A stretch of DNA of 64,000 bases from NCBI GenBank assembly GCA_019096065.1, contig JAGUCH010000003.1, forward strand, positions 10,664,001 through 10,728,000, given 5' to 3'. How positions within the stretch are numbered: position 1 is the stretch's first letter; the number at the start of each line of letters is the position of its first letter. The notes beneath the pieces were generated by a model. That model worked only from the letters and a program-made list of their open reading frames with translations. It had not been told where the DNA came from and searched no databases. This DNA is from Paracyclopina nana (taxonomy: Eukaryota > Arthropoda > Copepoda > Cyclopoida > Cyclopettidae). The position numbers were made by a program, and so were the translations under genes. Positions 21,777 through 32,393 of this stretch are shown piece after piece.

Positions 21777-24506
21777 ATGACTATGAATGACACAAAGATG
21801 TCGAAATCCAATTTGAACGGAGGAGATAACGCTGACACGAAAGAGACTGAGCCTTCTGCAGCTGCAGGACCTTCAAAAGACACCAATCGTAAAATATCCA
21901 TCTCACCTGAGCCCAAATCCGTCCTCAGCTCAACCAACGAAACCGTGGACGTAGGGGGCTCAGTCCCACTACTCATCAAGCCCCAACTGTTGGACCCGAT
22001 CATGTGCAGGCAAACCGTGGGGCCCAGATGCAGGCTGGGCCTGAAATTCAGGGTGACAGCCCCAGATCAGGAGCTCAGGTGGAGGTTTCGCACCCTCAAG
22101 GGCAAAATGAGCTTTGCAGTCTACAGGCAGCAGCTTAAATCAACAGCAGCAGCAAAAGAGCAAGAGGAGCTGAGTGTTTGCAGTGCAGAGGATGACAATG
22201 AGAAAACCAACACCAATGGCCAGGAAAATGTTAGCCTTGAGCTCCTGACAATGATGTCAGATATGATACGTGAGTGATAAACACATCTCCACTCTTGTCT
22301 GCCCTTGAACACTGCTGATAAAAGTGTTAGTAAGCTTCACTCAGCTTGACAAGTTCACAACATCTTCTCAGTTGGCTTTGAAAAATAGCCTAATTTCATA
22401 CCTTGATCCAAACTTTTGCATGGAAAGGTTAAAAAACCCGAAAATGTCATAAAGAGCTAGAAAAGAGTCTGATGCCTTCAGTGGATGTCAAAAAATAGAT
22501 CAACTAAAAGCCGATTTGAAAGTAAACACATCTTTTGATAGCTCTGTACTCTAACTAAAAACTTTTCAGCTTAATCGCACATTTTTAGTTGAAACTAACT
22601 TATGTGAACAAGGCTGACTATTCCGATTTCGTAAGAAAATTGCAGATTGTACGTAGGAGATTGAAAAACACATTTGCCCATAAAAACATTGCTCAGTCTT
22701 CCGCTAAACTTGTTGTCTTTGTTGTTAAGCAGTAAGCAGCTGATTCTCGTTTCCTTCAGGCTATACTTAAATTTATGAAGGCCCTCTTTAAAGGGAGTGA
22801 TTTATGACTTTGGTATTCAGCAAGTTTGCTTTCAGGATCTTTGGGTTTTTGCTACTTTAGCGCCACCTAGTTACCAAAGTAGGACACTCGTCCTCATTTA
22901 CATAGTTAGCCAAGCCATTTTCCCATTTGCCCATAAAAACATTGCTCAGTCCTCCGCTAAACTTGTTGTCTTTGTTGTTAAGCAGTCAGCTGCTGATTCT
23001 CTTTTCCTTATGGCTATCTATCTTTTAAAGGCCCTCTTTAATTGGAGTGATTGATGATTTTGCTATTCAGGAAAGTTGCTTACGGGATCTTTAGTGTAGA
23101 GCTACTTTATTGCCACCTAGCATCCAAAGTTGGAAACTTGCCCTCATTTAAAAAGTTAGCCAAGCCATTTTCATATTGCTGCAAAAAGCAAAGGAAAACT
23201 AAGTAAAGCTAAGCAAACGCTCCAGATTAAAAGCAGCTGCTTTTTACAAAATTTCAAGTTAAATAAAAAATCAACCCAGTTACATAGCTCAACATTTTTA
23301 TAGAAGCAGCTGCTTCATTTTAAATCCTGAGCATTTGCTCCTCTATTTTGAGCTTTGGTCTGCTTATTGCGACAATTTGAAAGCGGTCGAGCTTACTTTG
23401 TTAATGAGAACGAGTGTCCTACTTTGGTAACTAGGTGGCGCTAAAGTAGCAAAAACCCAAAGATCCTGAAAGCAAACTCGATGAATACCAAAATCATAAA
23501 TCACTCCCTTTAAATAGAAAAAATATTTCAAGAAGTGGTAACAAAACATTATTTTTTGCATTTTAGTAACCTGTGGTGCTTGTCGCGCATTTTAGTAGTC
23601 GCGCATGTCGCGCATTTTAGTATATCCCTACAAGATCTTGTACTGCATTTGCAGTGGGTCTGTATTAATGTAGATGTGTACCTTTAAAGAGGGCCTTCAA
23701 AAATTAAGTAGCCTGAAGGAAAAGAGAATCAGCTGCCTACTGCTTAACAACAAAGACAACAAGTTTAGCCGAGGATCGAGCAGCGTTTTTATGGGCAAAT
23801 GTGTTTTTATCACTAGCTATAATCTGCACTTTTCTTTGAAACCGGCCTCGAATGTACTGCAATTGAAGTGGCTATCTTTTGAATTGCAGCGTTGAACGAG
23901 TCTCATTTGGAGCCTGAAAGCCAGCTTGATAAGCTCACCATCGACCGTTCGAGCACGTTGGAGATCGTGCGAGCGCCAGAAGTGTGGCACGCGACCAAGG
24001 AGTACACCTCAGATCGGCTGAGCTGCGTCGAAGGCTACGACTACTTGGTCGTGATCAAGAACAAAAACCTGATGCTCCAGTCACTCAGCGTGATCCACAT
24101 GGTCCAATTGCTGCCCAAAAATGCCGCCTCGCCTCCATACGAAATGTTTGCCAAGCACGATTGCGCAGTCTCCAAAGTCGACCTGAAGATCTCTCGAGAA
24201 ATCCTGGAGAACTCGGACGCCTTGGTGCCCAAAATGCACCTGAAGAAAATGGCGGCGGCCTCCCCTGAGGAGCAGACTGAGCGAGCTGCCAAAATTGAGG
24301 ATCTCATGAATTTCGTGACTGAAATCACCAGCTCGGAGAGCTTCGCAGCCGAGCGAGCCAAGGCGAGCAAATCGAAATCCTCAGTGCCGCTCTTCTCCAA
24401 GACTGGAAGCATTAATTCACCATCATCCAAGAAAATCATGGAACATCAGAAGCAAGCTTCTTCATCTGCAGCAGCCAATAATGCCGACATTCATCAGCCT
24501 TGCTAA
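21777..24506 (+). CDS. GOLD-domain protein
   Basis: Exons 21777-22269 and 23890-24506 are joined across a 1620-base repeat-filled intron in phase 1, giving 369 residues. After a ~75-residue polar N-terminus comes a GOLD-like beta-sandwich. GLKFRVTAPDQELRWRFRTL and GKMSFAVYRQ match the pattern in SEC14-like, FYCO1 and ACBD3-type GOLD domains. After an acidic insert, VWHATKEY, LSCVEGYDYLVVIKNKN and LSVIHMVQLL close the fold. GOLD domains mediate protein contacts in Golgi and membrane traffic. The C-terminal ~130 residues are helical then Ser/Ala-rich. There is no signal peptide or transmembrane helix, so it is not a p24/TMED protein. No CRAL-TRIO or FYVE domain is present in the visible model; an upstream exon cannot be excluded. 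Confidence 0.7.
22672..23815. repeat. Repeat cluster in the GOLD-gene intron: two direct copies and one inverted copy
   Basis: Copy 1 (~22672-22911) and copy 2 (~22926-23170) are direct repeats, sharing catttgcccataaaaacatt, cttgttgtctttgttgttaa and ggccctcttta. The third copy is inverted and in two parts (~23385-23514 and 23683-23815), interrupted by a 168-bp insertion. No protein-coding capacity. Confidence 0.8.
23515..23682. mobile_element. Insertion flanked by TTTAAA duplications
   Basis: Copy 1 of the surrounding repeat shows the uninterrupted site ctctttaaagggag. In the inverted copy the same site is split, with TTTAAA on both sides (23509-23514 and 23683-23688). The duplication may be TTTAAA or the TTAA within it; TTAA is the piggyBac target. 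The insert has no evident long inverted repeats, and it contains a triplicated cgcgcattttagta-like word. Confidence 0.65.
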
Positions 24507-24619
24507 CCATTTGTCAAATGCACGTGGCTAATCAGCATTAATTGGGCGCAATTGAAGCTTACAATTCCCTCATCAGGAATTAATGCACCAAGGAAGAACA
24601 GCTACAATTTACTATAGGG

Positions 24620-24858
24620 AAAAATACTATATACAGAATGCGGCTCAGAAAATGCACGCAGCGGGCTGCTTTGAAGAAGTAAACAAATGGGCCCAATTCG
24701 CGCTGTAGCGCAGTTGCGTTTTCTGACGCGCATCCTGTACAGAGTGCGGCGCCGAAAATGCAACCACGCTACAGCCGATTCGGCCCATTTATTTACTTCT
24801 TCAAAGCAGCCCGTTGCTTGCAGTTTCGGAGCCGCATTCTGTATGGTAAAAAATACTA
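24620..24858. mobile_element. Palindromic MITE (cagaatgcggctc family), copy 2
   Basis: It is bounded by aaatactatatacagaatgc and its imperfect complement ending near 24857. Inner words (gctacagccgattcgg, gaagaagtaaacaaatg, cagcgggctgc) match copy 1, and the centre cgcatcctgtacagagtgcg is the degenerate form of copy 1's palindrome. It sits in the 470-base gap between two genes that end tail to tail. Confidence 0.8.
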
Positions 24859-24978
24859 CTACTATAAATTTGCTTTATCAAGATTTTATTGCCTCTTTGT
24901 CGCGCGTCTCTTTTCGGAATTTTTCATCGCTTATGAAACTTTTGTCATTTGGTCTGAAAGCTCAGCTTTTGGCATTTT

Positions 24979-25520
24979 TTAGGCTTCTTTGACGGTCTCC
25001 TCAGCAGCAGCAGCAGCAGCTGGGGCAACGTGGAATCCAGCAAAGTAAGGGGCAGACAGGATGGGAGCTCCAGCCACAGCATGGGTATAGGTCAAGGGGG
25101 CATGAGCAAAAGTGGCCACATAATGGGGTTGAGCGTAGGTGACCACATGTTGGGGTTGAGCGTAGGTGACCACATGTTGGGGTTGAGCGTAGGTGACCAC
25201 AGGGGCAGCCACAGGGGCGGCGTGATAAACCACAGGGGCAACTTGGCCCACAGGGTCAACGAATCCGTCCTGGTTGTCGTCCTCGGAGAAGCCTTCGAGG
25301 TTGGCGTCCTTCCAGCCCCTGGAAGTGGCCACCAGGGGGCCAGTGGCAGGGTGGACTGGGCCTGCAGGGAGGCCTGAATTCAACAGGGCCTTGTACTGGG
25401 GGGCACACTGGGCCAAAGCCAAGAGAGCAGCCAGGCAAATCTACCCAGGGAAATTTTTGTTATATCTCAAAATGGCTTCTTTTATACATGATATATCTGT
25501 GTACTTACGAAAACTTTCAT
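24979..25520 (-). CDS. Cuticular-type secreted protein with YAQPQH repeats
   Basis: Exon 1 (25520-25509) encodes only MKVF. A 68-nt phase-0 intron follows, then exon 2 (25440-24979), giving 157 residues. The signal peptide MKVFICLAALLALAQCAP is split by the intron after codon 4, a layout typical of arthropod cuticle-protein genes. The mature chain has LVATSRGWKDANLEGFSEDDNQDGFVDP, then an Ala/Val/Pro/Tyr/His-rich part with three VVTYAQPQH-type repeats and VAPVV-type stretches, as in cuticle and vitelline proteins. No Rebers-Riddiford (RR) consensus is visible, so it is a low-complexity rather than an RR cuticle protein. TATAAA lies ~60 nt upstream of the ATG. Likely secreted by epidermis; tissue is inferred. 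Confidence 0.82.
25131..25200. repeat. 27-bp tandem repeat coding VVTYAQPQH
   Basis: Nearly identical 27-base units (gttgagcgtaggtgaccaca core) lie in the cuticular gene and keep its frame. The nucleotide identity suggests recent unit duplication. Confidence 0.8.
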
Positions 25521-25580
25521 GATGAAGTAGTTGGGAGTTTGGAGAGTCGACAAATGTGGCCTTGAATGTTGGGCGCCGCT

Positions 25581-25586
25581 TTTATA
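25581..25586 (-). promoter_or_regulatory. TATA box of the cuticular gene
   Basis: Read on the minus strand this is TATAAA (within gtataaaagc), about 60 nt before the start codon and so ~30 nt before a plausible transcription start. Confidence 0.6.
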
Positions 25587-27126
25587 CATACCAGCAAGCC
25601 CCTAGGTGCTCGTGTACTCCGCGTGTGCCAAGCAAGCAACGCCTGAGCGTGCTACAGGTGTGGAAAATGGATCAGGTGTTGCTTTTGAAGAAGTGGACCT
25701 TTTGGGGAAACTCTCCACCCTGTGCTGTTGTTGTTCTTTTTGGTGTTGTTGGGTGTGGACCATTGATGATGATTGTCAAGAAAAGCAGATGCATAGTAAA
25801 TGTGACCAAGCAAAGCCAACCAGGATATGGAGCTTTTTTACCCTATCAATCCTATCCCAAATTCAAATATTGTGGTAGTACGAATTTGAAAGCAATTTGG
25901 CCTTTGAAATATATAGCAAAATTCCCCGTTAAAATGCTTCAATTCAAGGCTGCGATGATAGGTTTTCAATAGCCATTGTAATCTAGAGATTACATTGAAA
26001 AATGATGGTGCACGCGTATAGGAGAAAAAAGCAAATTATTAGGGCTATAGTTTCGTGAAAACAACAAGCTCGCTTTTTGCTGCTGTGCTTGCCCCTCCTT
26101 GAAAAACGACGTTGGTGTTGCTCAAAGCTCACACAGTAATTTTTCTTTGTTCGCGTATACTCGCGCGTCTTCTTTCAGTTCTGCATCAGTTGTAAATGGA
26201 TTATTTTTGTGCTCTATCTAGTATACATAGATTTTCCTCTAGATGCCAAAAGTTTGTATAGAGTGTTATATAGCATGTTTGCTATTCTTCCTTATACTCT
26301 AATGATTGCTTGAGAAGAGCAAATAATCTGCTCGGAAATCCTCTGTAAAGCAACAAATTGAAGATTTCTTGGAGGCAAAAAAATAATCTCACAGCAATAT
26401 GCCTTAAAAATTGCTTTATTCATAGAACTCTGATGTAATATCTATTTGTATATGTAAGCAACCTAAATACTGCATACTTGGCTGTTAATCCGATTATTTA
26501 CATCAATCATGCGTGATACTTTTAGCAATAACTTTCTCCACCACAATTTCTGCTATCGAGGTTTCGTGATTGCAATTGTGAAATGTTCCTGAAATGCGTC
26601 GAAAAATTCGGGAAAATGGAACATTTCAGCTGCTCGCGTTTTTCACTTGAATTGTGGTTTGCAATTAGAAGTCTGCAGCAAAAAGCACCAACCAGAACAT
26701 TAATTGGCACTTTGACAAAATGAGAATGTTTTATGTGTCGTTTCCGCTTTTGCTGTGCAAGCAAGACTGATGGCAAGTGAAGTAAAAATAAGCTTTTAAA
26801 AAGTGAGAACTCATCAGAATACAAAAAACTGATTGGTCATGCTACAAAGTGAAGTTGAGCTCGGATTTTCACCTCCAAAAGATCCAAAAAAAAAAGATCT
26901 TACAGCTGACAAACCAAAAACAATGACGAAAGGCAAAAATGATGATGGGTTCAAACAAAGAGCAAACTTTTTTTTAATAACATTGCTGATAATGACTTGC
27001 AGCCACCGTGGCTAATGGAAGTTCTTGACCAATAATGGTATTCTACTGTTTTCAAGGCTCAGTACATGAGCAGTAGATTTTGAAAAGCCTTCAAAAAAGC
27101 GGAATATTTACTTCAAACATTTGGCT

Positions 27127-27286
27127 TAGACTTTCGCGCTATTTGCATAGTCAAGCTATTTAAATAGCTCATAACATAAACGTATTCAAATAGCAGCTAT
27201 TTAGATACATTCAGAGGCTATTTAAACACATTTTATGCTATGAGCTATTTAAATAGCGTGACTATACAAAACTTGCGAAAAGACTA
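27127..27286. mobile_element. AT-rich foldback element
   Basis: The ~54-base ends are imperfect inverted complements: tagactttcgcgctatttgc and the complement of gcgaaaagacta, then gctatttaaatagctcat on both sides. The inner ~50 bases repeat the ctattta word. No coding capacity; a second element abuts its right end. Confidence 0.75.
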
Positions 27287-27496
27287 GGCCCTGTTCACCT
27301 GCAATATTATCAGCAAAATAACGCGCGATATTTGCAAATATCAGGCACTTGGACAATCATTTTTCAGATTTTGACTTCGGAATCGATATATTGGTACCAA
27401 AAGCCATCCTACTCTAATAATAAAATTCTCAGTTTCTCAGTATTTCTCTTCAATATTTTGCCAAAATAACGGCCATAATAAGCAGGTGAACAGGCC
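27287..27496. mobile_element. Harbinger-like MITE
   Basis: The termini are ggccctgttcacctgc and its near complement gcaggtgaacaggcc. A 3-bp duplication CTA flanks it (27284-27286, 27497-27499). Internal words (caaaataacggccataat) match the element at 62414-62609. At 210 bp it is non-autonomous. The family assignment rests on TIR form and 3-bp target duplication. Confidence 0.75.
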
Positions 27497-29224
27497 CTAA
27501 GCCTGTTTCTAAGGATTTTTCCATCTTTTTCAGGTAAAAGGGAGAAAATGGTGCCAGCAACACGCGCTCTTTTCGAGATGTGGACAAGTTCAAATTATAC
27601 CACTACAGAGCAAAAAAGGTTTAAAGCTGCAGGCCAATTTTTATCATATAAAAGCACGCGAGCTTTGGGCTGCTGAGCTACGTGAAAACTCCCAGAATTT
27701 GAAGATTATTCTACATTTGACAAAGAAATGAGTAGCATAATAGTTATTATAATGATGATGAATCTAGCACAATTGGAGTGCTCTTTCATGGATTTCCAGC
27801 CTTTTTCAGAGGAAACGAGCCATTCAGCCAAATGGCTTCTGGCAGATCCGAAATTGGAAAAAGCAGGCAATTATTATTAGGAACTGCTTCTTTTGCTACC
27901 ATCAGTTCCTGATCATCATCAACGTAATTGCATAGGCAGAATCTCACCTACAGAATTTACTCCACTTTTAAAGCCTTTTAACAGTGCTTGGCAGCCCTTT
28001 GAAATTCTCGTTCCACTGTGTGCCCTTTCGTGGCAGCAGAGCAAAGCAACGCCTTGAAATCTCTATTTTTGATGATTTCGCACAATTCGAGCTGATTTCA
28101 CTTTTTAATGGTTTTGAGCAGCGTTTGTATCACATCGTTTGTGACATTAATCACCAGGCAAAAATCGTTTATTATGGAAGTTGGCAGCTTCTTACAAATT
28201 GTCCATGTCATTGTCTGAAGGTATTAGCGTCGGTTTCACTCGTTACCTTAAGGGCATCAGCAACTGGAAAACTCGACCTACCTCACTGAAACGATGATGG
28301 CATCAAGGGAATGCACCGACATTTTGAACGAGCAAATTGCGGTATATTTCACCATTTACCTCAGTCAAAAGCAGCAGTCATTCATTTTGGGCAACTGCAG
28401 AGATTTCCCATATTAACTCACAATTAGGCATTGTATTCAAAATTTGTTTGAAAATTCAGGGATACATTTTCTTTAGGGAGAATGCAAAGTTGAGCCAAGC
28501 CGGAAAACCTCAGATTTCTCCCAGTCAAATTCTATGACATGCATTTTGATTTATGGAGGTTTTCCATTAATAATCAACCTTGCACAGGATAGCACAAATG
28601 TGGCGTTCACCTGAAAGAATTATTTTTACATTTCTTTGTCTAAATTCAATTTAAAGCTGGCATTAATTATCCTAGGAAAATCAAATCCCAAAACTAATAA
28701 TTGGCATAGATGAACGGGTCATTAGGGCTGTTTTGCATGCTCGCCGATTTTTTGTGCATGACCCAGAACCGGCTAATAATAACTGGGTTCATGACCCTGC
28801 CACAATGTTACAAACGAGAGAGTTGCTCACTCTCTTGCTGCCACAGCCTAACAAATTGCTTTCAATTTTCGCCCACCAGGTGGCGCCACATGAGAAAAGG
28901 GCTACTACCCCTTTTTTGCATCAAATGTGTGATGGCTGGAAATGATGCAAATAATTTCTCTTGAGCTCATGTCATCAGGTTGGAAATCTCACATGTGTGT
29001 GCATGTAGTATATGGTTTCACTTCATGACAATTGGCTCTGACTGTTTCCACCCACTCCCAAATGGCTTTGCGTGGGGTAATTTTTTTTCCCTGCCTAATG
29101 AATTTTGCCCTTCCTCCCTCTAATTTTGGCAAGCCTGGCCTTGCGATGAAATGCAATATTTAGGCCCCACAAAATCCATGCTCATCCAAATCAGGGCTTT
29201 TTGAGAGCTCTTCAGTGTTGGGGT

Positions 29225-29277
29225 GCGTTAACTCAAAAAGGAACCACTATGAGGACAGTTCCTTTTTCAGTTAACGC
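29225..29277. other. Hairpin with 20-bp arms
   Basis: Arms 29225-29244 and 29258-29277 are complementary with a single mismatch and a 13-nt loop. No gene surrounds it. It could be a small foldback element or a pre-miRNA-like hairpin; sequence alone does not decide. Confidence 0.6.
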
Positions 29278-29686
29278 CCACTTCATTTCAAATGTTTCAA
29301 AAAGCCAAGATTTGCTTTGGAAAACAAAAAGATCAACCAGTCGGAACGTGTTTGTTATTGTGGCCAGAAACGATCCGTCATTTCATTTCTTAATGAATTC
29401 ATGGGCGCAATGATGTGAAATCAACTTCAAACAGGGAATTTGTCAAAAGCACACAAGTCATTAGTTATTGTCATGAACAGTATTTTTCCCATACTGTTCA
29501 CACTTTGCTGCCTAATCTTTTCTTCGACCATGACTGCAGCTTTTTTACGACTTAACCCCACTAATAACAAACCTCTCAAGTTTCACCTTTTTGCACTGCC
29601 AAAAAGCCTACATAATTGATAACCTTCGCCAATTATTTGGTTTAATATTCTGAACAGAGCTACATTAAAAGAGCTTTGGGCCATAA

Positions 29687-29873
29687 TGTGACGTTCATCT
29701 ACTCATCCTAAAATAATTTTAAAAAATAAATTATTGCTTAGAATCAAAGTGAAAAAAAGCCAAAATGTAGTGATTATAGTTAGGAAGCAATTAAAAAGCC
29801 AAACTCGGAAAATCTCACACTTAATAAAGGTAAAATTATGAATCTGTTTTTTCCCTAGTAGATGAACGTTGCA
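29687..29873. mobile_element. TIR element of the gttcatctac group
   Basis: The left end tgtgacgttcatctact and right end agtagatgaacgttgca are near-complements. The flanks are TAA (left) and TTA (right), so the target duplication is imperfect here. 187 bp, AT-rich inside, no coding capacity. Confidence 0.65.
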
Positions 29874-31036
29874 TTAAATCGATGAAATCACGGCATAAAT
29901 AAGGAGATGGAGAGAGGATTTTCGAATGTCAATATTTGTCAGTTCGTGTAATTGTCTGAATGGACTCATCCGTCAAATCTCCGACGGGCCGATTTCCTTC
30001 CACGATTCCAGGTCACGTTGCCTCAGCCTCAGCCAAAGCAGCTGGAAGCATCCACCCTTTTTTGCGCTTTGAGAAAGTGATGCTGCCATTTATGGCAAAG
30101 CTCTGATCAACGTAGTAACAATAGCTTGCCTTAATTGGGATTCACCACGTTTTGGCATTACATGAAGCCAAATAATGATGATGCCACGCAGGTGTTGGGT
30201 TATTATTAGCCCTTGGCACCTGGAGGCTACTTTGGAGGTGCTCTCGTCGTTTTGGAATTTTGCCTTGCTTGCCCAGGATTTCTAGCTGAATTCTCGTGAA
30301 TTGGACAACAAAGAGAGGCCTTCATCTTCGCGCCTCAAAGAAGCTTCATTGAATTAAATATATAAAGAAGCTTTGTTGCGAAGTACAGTAGCATAAATCA
30401 TGCGCATTTTATTATTATAATTTTCATTTTCGTTCAATCCAGTTTCTGAGCAATCTCGAATGGAGACGCGGGTAAAAACTGGTACGAGATGCAGCATGTC
30501 AGATCAATTAAGCAGGTTTTTTTCCAATCTTTTTCATAAAGGCTCTTTTTTTGGGGGGGAGAGACTTTTTGGGGCCACTGGGGGTAAAATGGAGCAAATT
30601 TTGCTCGGAATAAAAATCCCATGCTCTTGTCGTCGTTAGCAGGGATTTATTGAGAAAGTGGCCGGATTTTGAGCGGGCGCAGCAGCAGCATAATTTTCCG
30701 ATTTTCTTTCCAATCATTTTGGCGTCAGTCAGATAGCTGACATTAGAGGAGAAGCTGAGCGCGTCAGTTATGTGGAGCAACACGAAAAGCGAAGCTTTTG
30801 AGCTCTAAGCCAAGCTGCATGCGTTACAAAAGCTATCGAGCAGTGAAGCGGACGCGTATGCACCTCAGACCAAAACCCAACCCGATTTTCCTGTCCGGAA
30901 CAACAGCTAAGAACATGCGGAGAAAACTCGACTGCTAACGCTTGAAGTATTAGTTTTCGATTTACTGCTGCGTGCTGCCCTCACAGAAACTTGATCTTTT
31001 CATCTTCTTTTAGTTCATTAGTTCAGAGATCGAGTG

Positions 31037-31190
31037 AGAATAATAGTTCCCTAATGCCTCAGCAAAAGTTAGGCCTCAAGGAAAAATCCCTGAGAGGTCG
31101 GGTAAAATTTGAGAATCGAGCTACTATTTTTCATCCGAGCGAGCGCAGCGAGGAATTGAAAAATGTGCAAGGTTCTCAAATTTTTCCCGG
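31037..31190. repeat. ~150-bp repeat also found at about 54625-54760
   Basis: Shared words include aataatagttccct, ccctgagaggtcggg, and gagctactatttttcatccg, in the same order and orientation. At 54.6 kb the segment is inside a TIR element; here the terminal repeats are not seen, so this is a fragment or an independent copy. Confidence 0.75.
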
Positions 31191-32393
31191 ACGGCTACCT
31201 AGGATTAGCGGTTACCGGTAGAGAAAATAGGAAAATATTCACATAAATAAACTTATAACCTCGTGATAAACATAGCTAATTCGGAGCTTGTTGTTTGCTT
31301 AACTTGAAATTGGACGTAAAGCTATGCTATTTTCGCTATTCGTGAGCAGGAAATACTACAAACTATTTTGCTTCATCATTCCTTAGGCCTAAAAATTACT
31401 ATATAACTACTTCAGTTGGCTTGAATTCGGCTAAAATACCAGAAGTGGATTATTTGCTATGGATGTTTTTTGGCACTTTTGACAACCTATTGGCGGAATT
31501 GATTCGGAAGCATACGAGCATACGCTCGCACAAATCGAAGCTCCATCTTGCGGATAAAACCGCAAGCGTTGCTTTATCCCCAATATGATATAATACTAGA
31601 TGCATCTTTATGTTGGTTCTGGACGCGTGAAACTGCGTGGTCCCGTTGTCGTTCGTTGTTTCTTGTTTGGAAGTGTAGCTGGGGCAGCCGCCCGGATGCA
31701 GCAGGTCCGTTCCTAAGCTACAGCAGCTCTGCAGTCTGTGTGTAAGTATTCTAAGCAGGCTTTGTTCAGTCGGGGCCGAGCGTTCACGTGTTACACCCAT
31801 GCATGCGACGGAGAAATCACTGCCATCCTAAAGCAGCTACAATACATCTCCTTGACTGGTAAGTAGTGTAGGCAGTATCTTGCAAAATACACGGATACGT
31901 AGCTGTATTTTCGCGTGAAAAGGTGGGAAAATGGCAGCCTGTCATGCGGATTAAATTATTTTAATAAGACCGCGTTAATTGGTGCATTTCACGAATTTTG
32001 ATGGCTTGCCTTGATATGAAGCTCGTTATGTGCAATGCGACAACAAAGACTTTAATTTGCCACTTTCACCGTTCTCAAAGTTCGCGCCATTAACTGCATG
32101 TAAATACAGTTGAACGAGCTTTTGTTCATCAATGGATTTTGGCATGCCATTGTCAATGTCTCTCTATTTTCCAAGGCTTATACCCAGCTTACCACATGGT
32201 AAAAACGCCCTGCAGAGCCATTGACATGATTGACAGCTCGATCACCTCAGCAAATACTTGTGTAGTACAGACTCTTTTTCTGCTTTGCATTCAAGCCGCA
32301 TTTTCTCCCCTTTTCACCCATGTATACGTATACTAAGAAGTGAGTGTGGTTTGCATAGTTTTCAAAGGTGAGCCACGCCTTGCAGATCTCATC

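Larger units (their letters stand above)
25587..32393. other. 6.8-kb gene-poor region
   Basis: No protein family or plausible spliced gene was recognised on either strand. It holds two foldback/MITE elements (27127-27496), another TIR element (29687-29873), a 20-bp-arm hairpin (29225-29277), and a ~150-bp repeat also present at 54.6 kb. The 3' part (about 31.5-32.3 kb) may include noncoding leader exons of the downstream receptor; a good donor (ctg/gtaagtag) occurs near 31858. Confidence 0.5.

Noticed and set aside
25121-25210. CRISPR-like regularly spaced repeat
   Set aside because: The 27-bp units are contiguous and encode VVTYAQPQH in the cuticle protein; this is a coding tandem repeat in a eukaryote.
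25256-25438. Pro/Gly-rich frame overlapping the cuticular gene on the same strand
   Set aside because: It is an alternative frame of the cuticular coding sequence, which has a signal peptide, intron and TATA box of its own.
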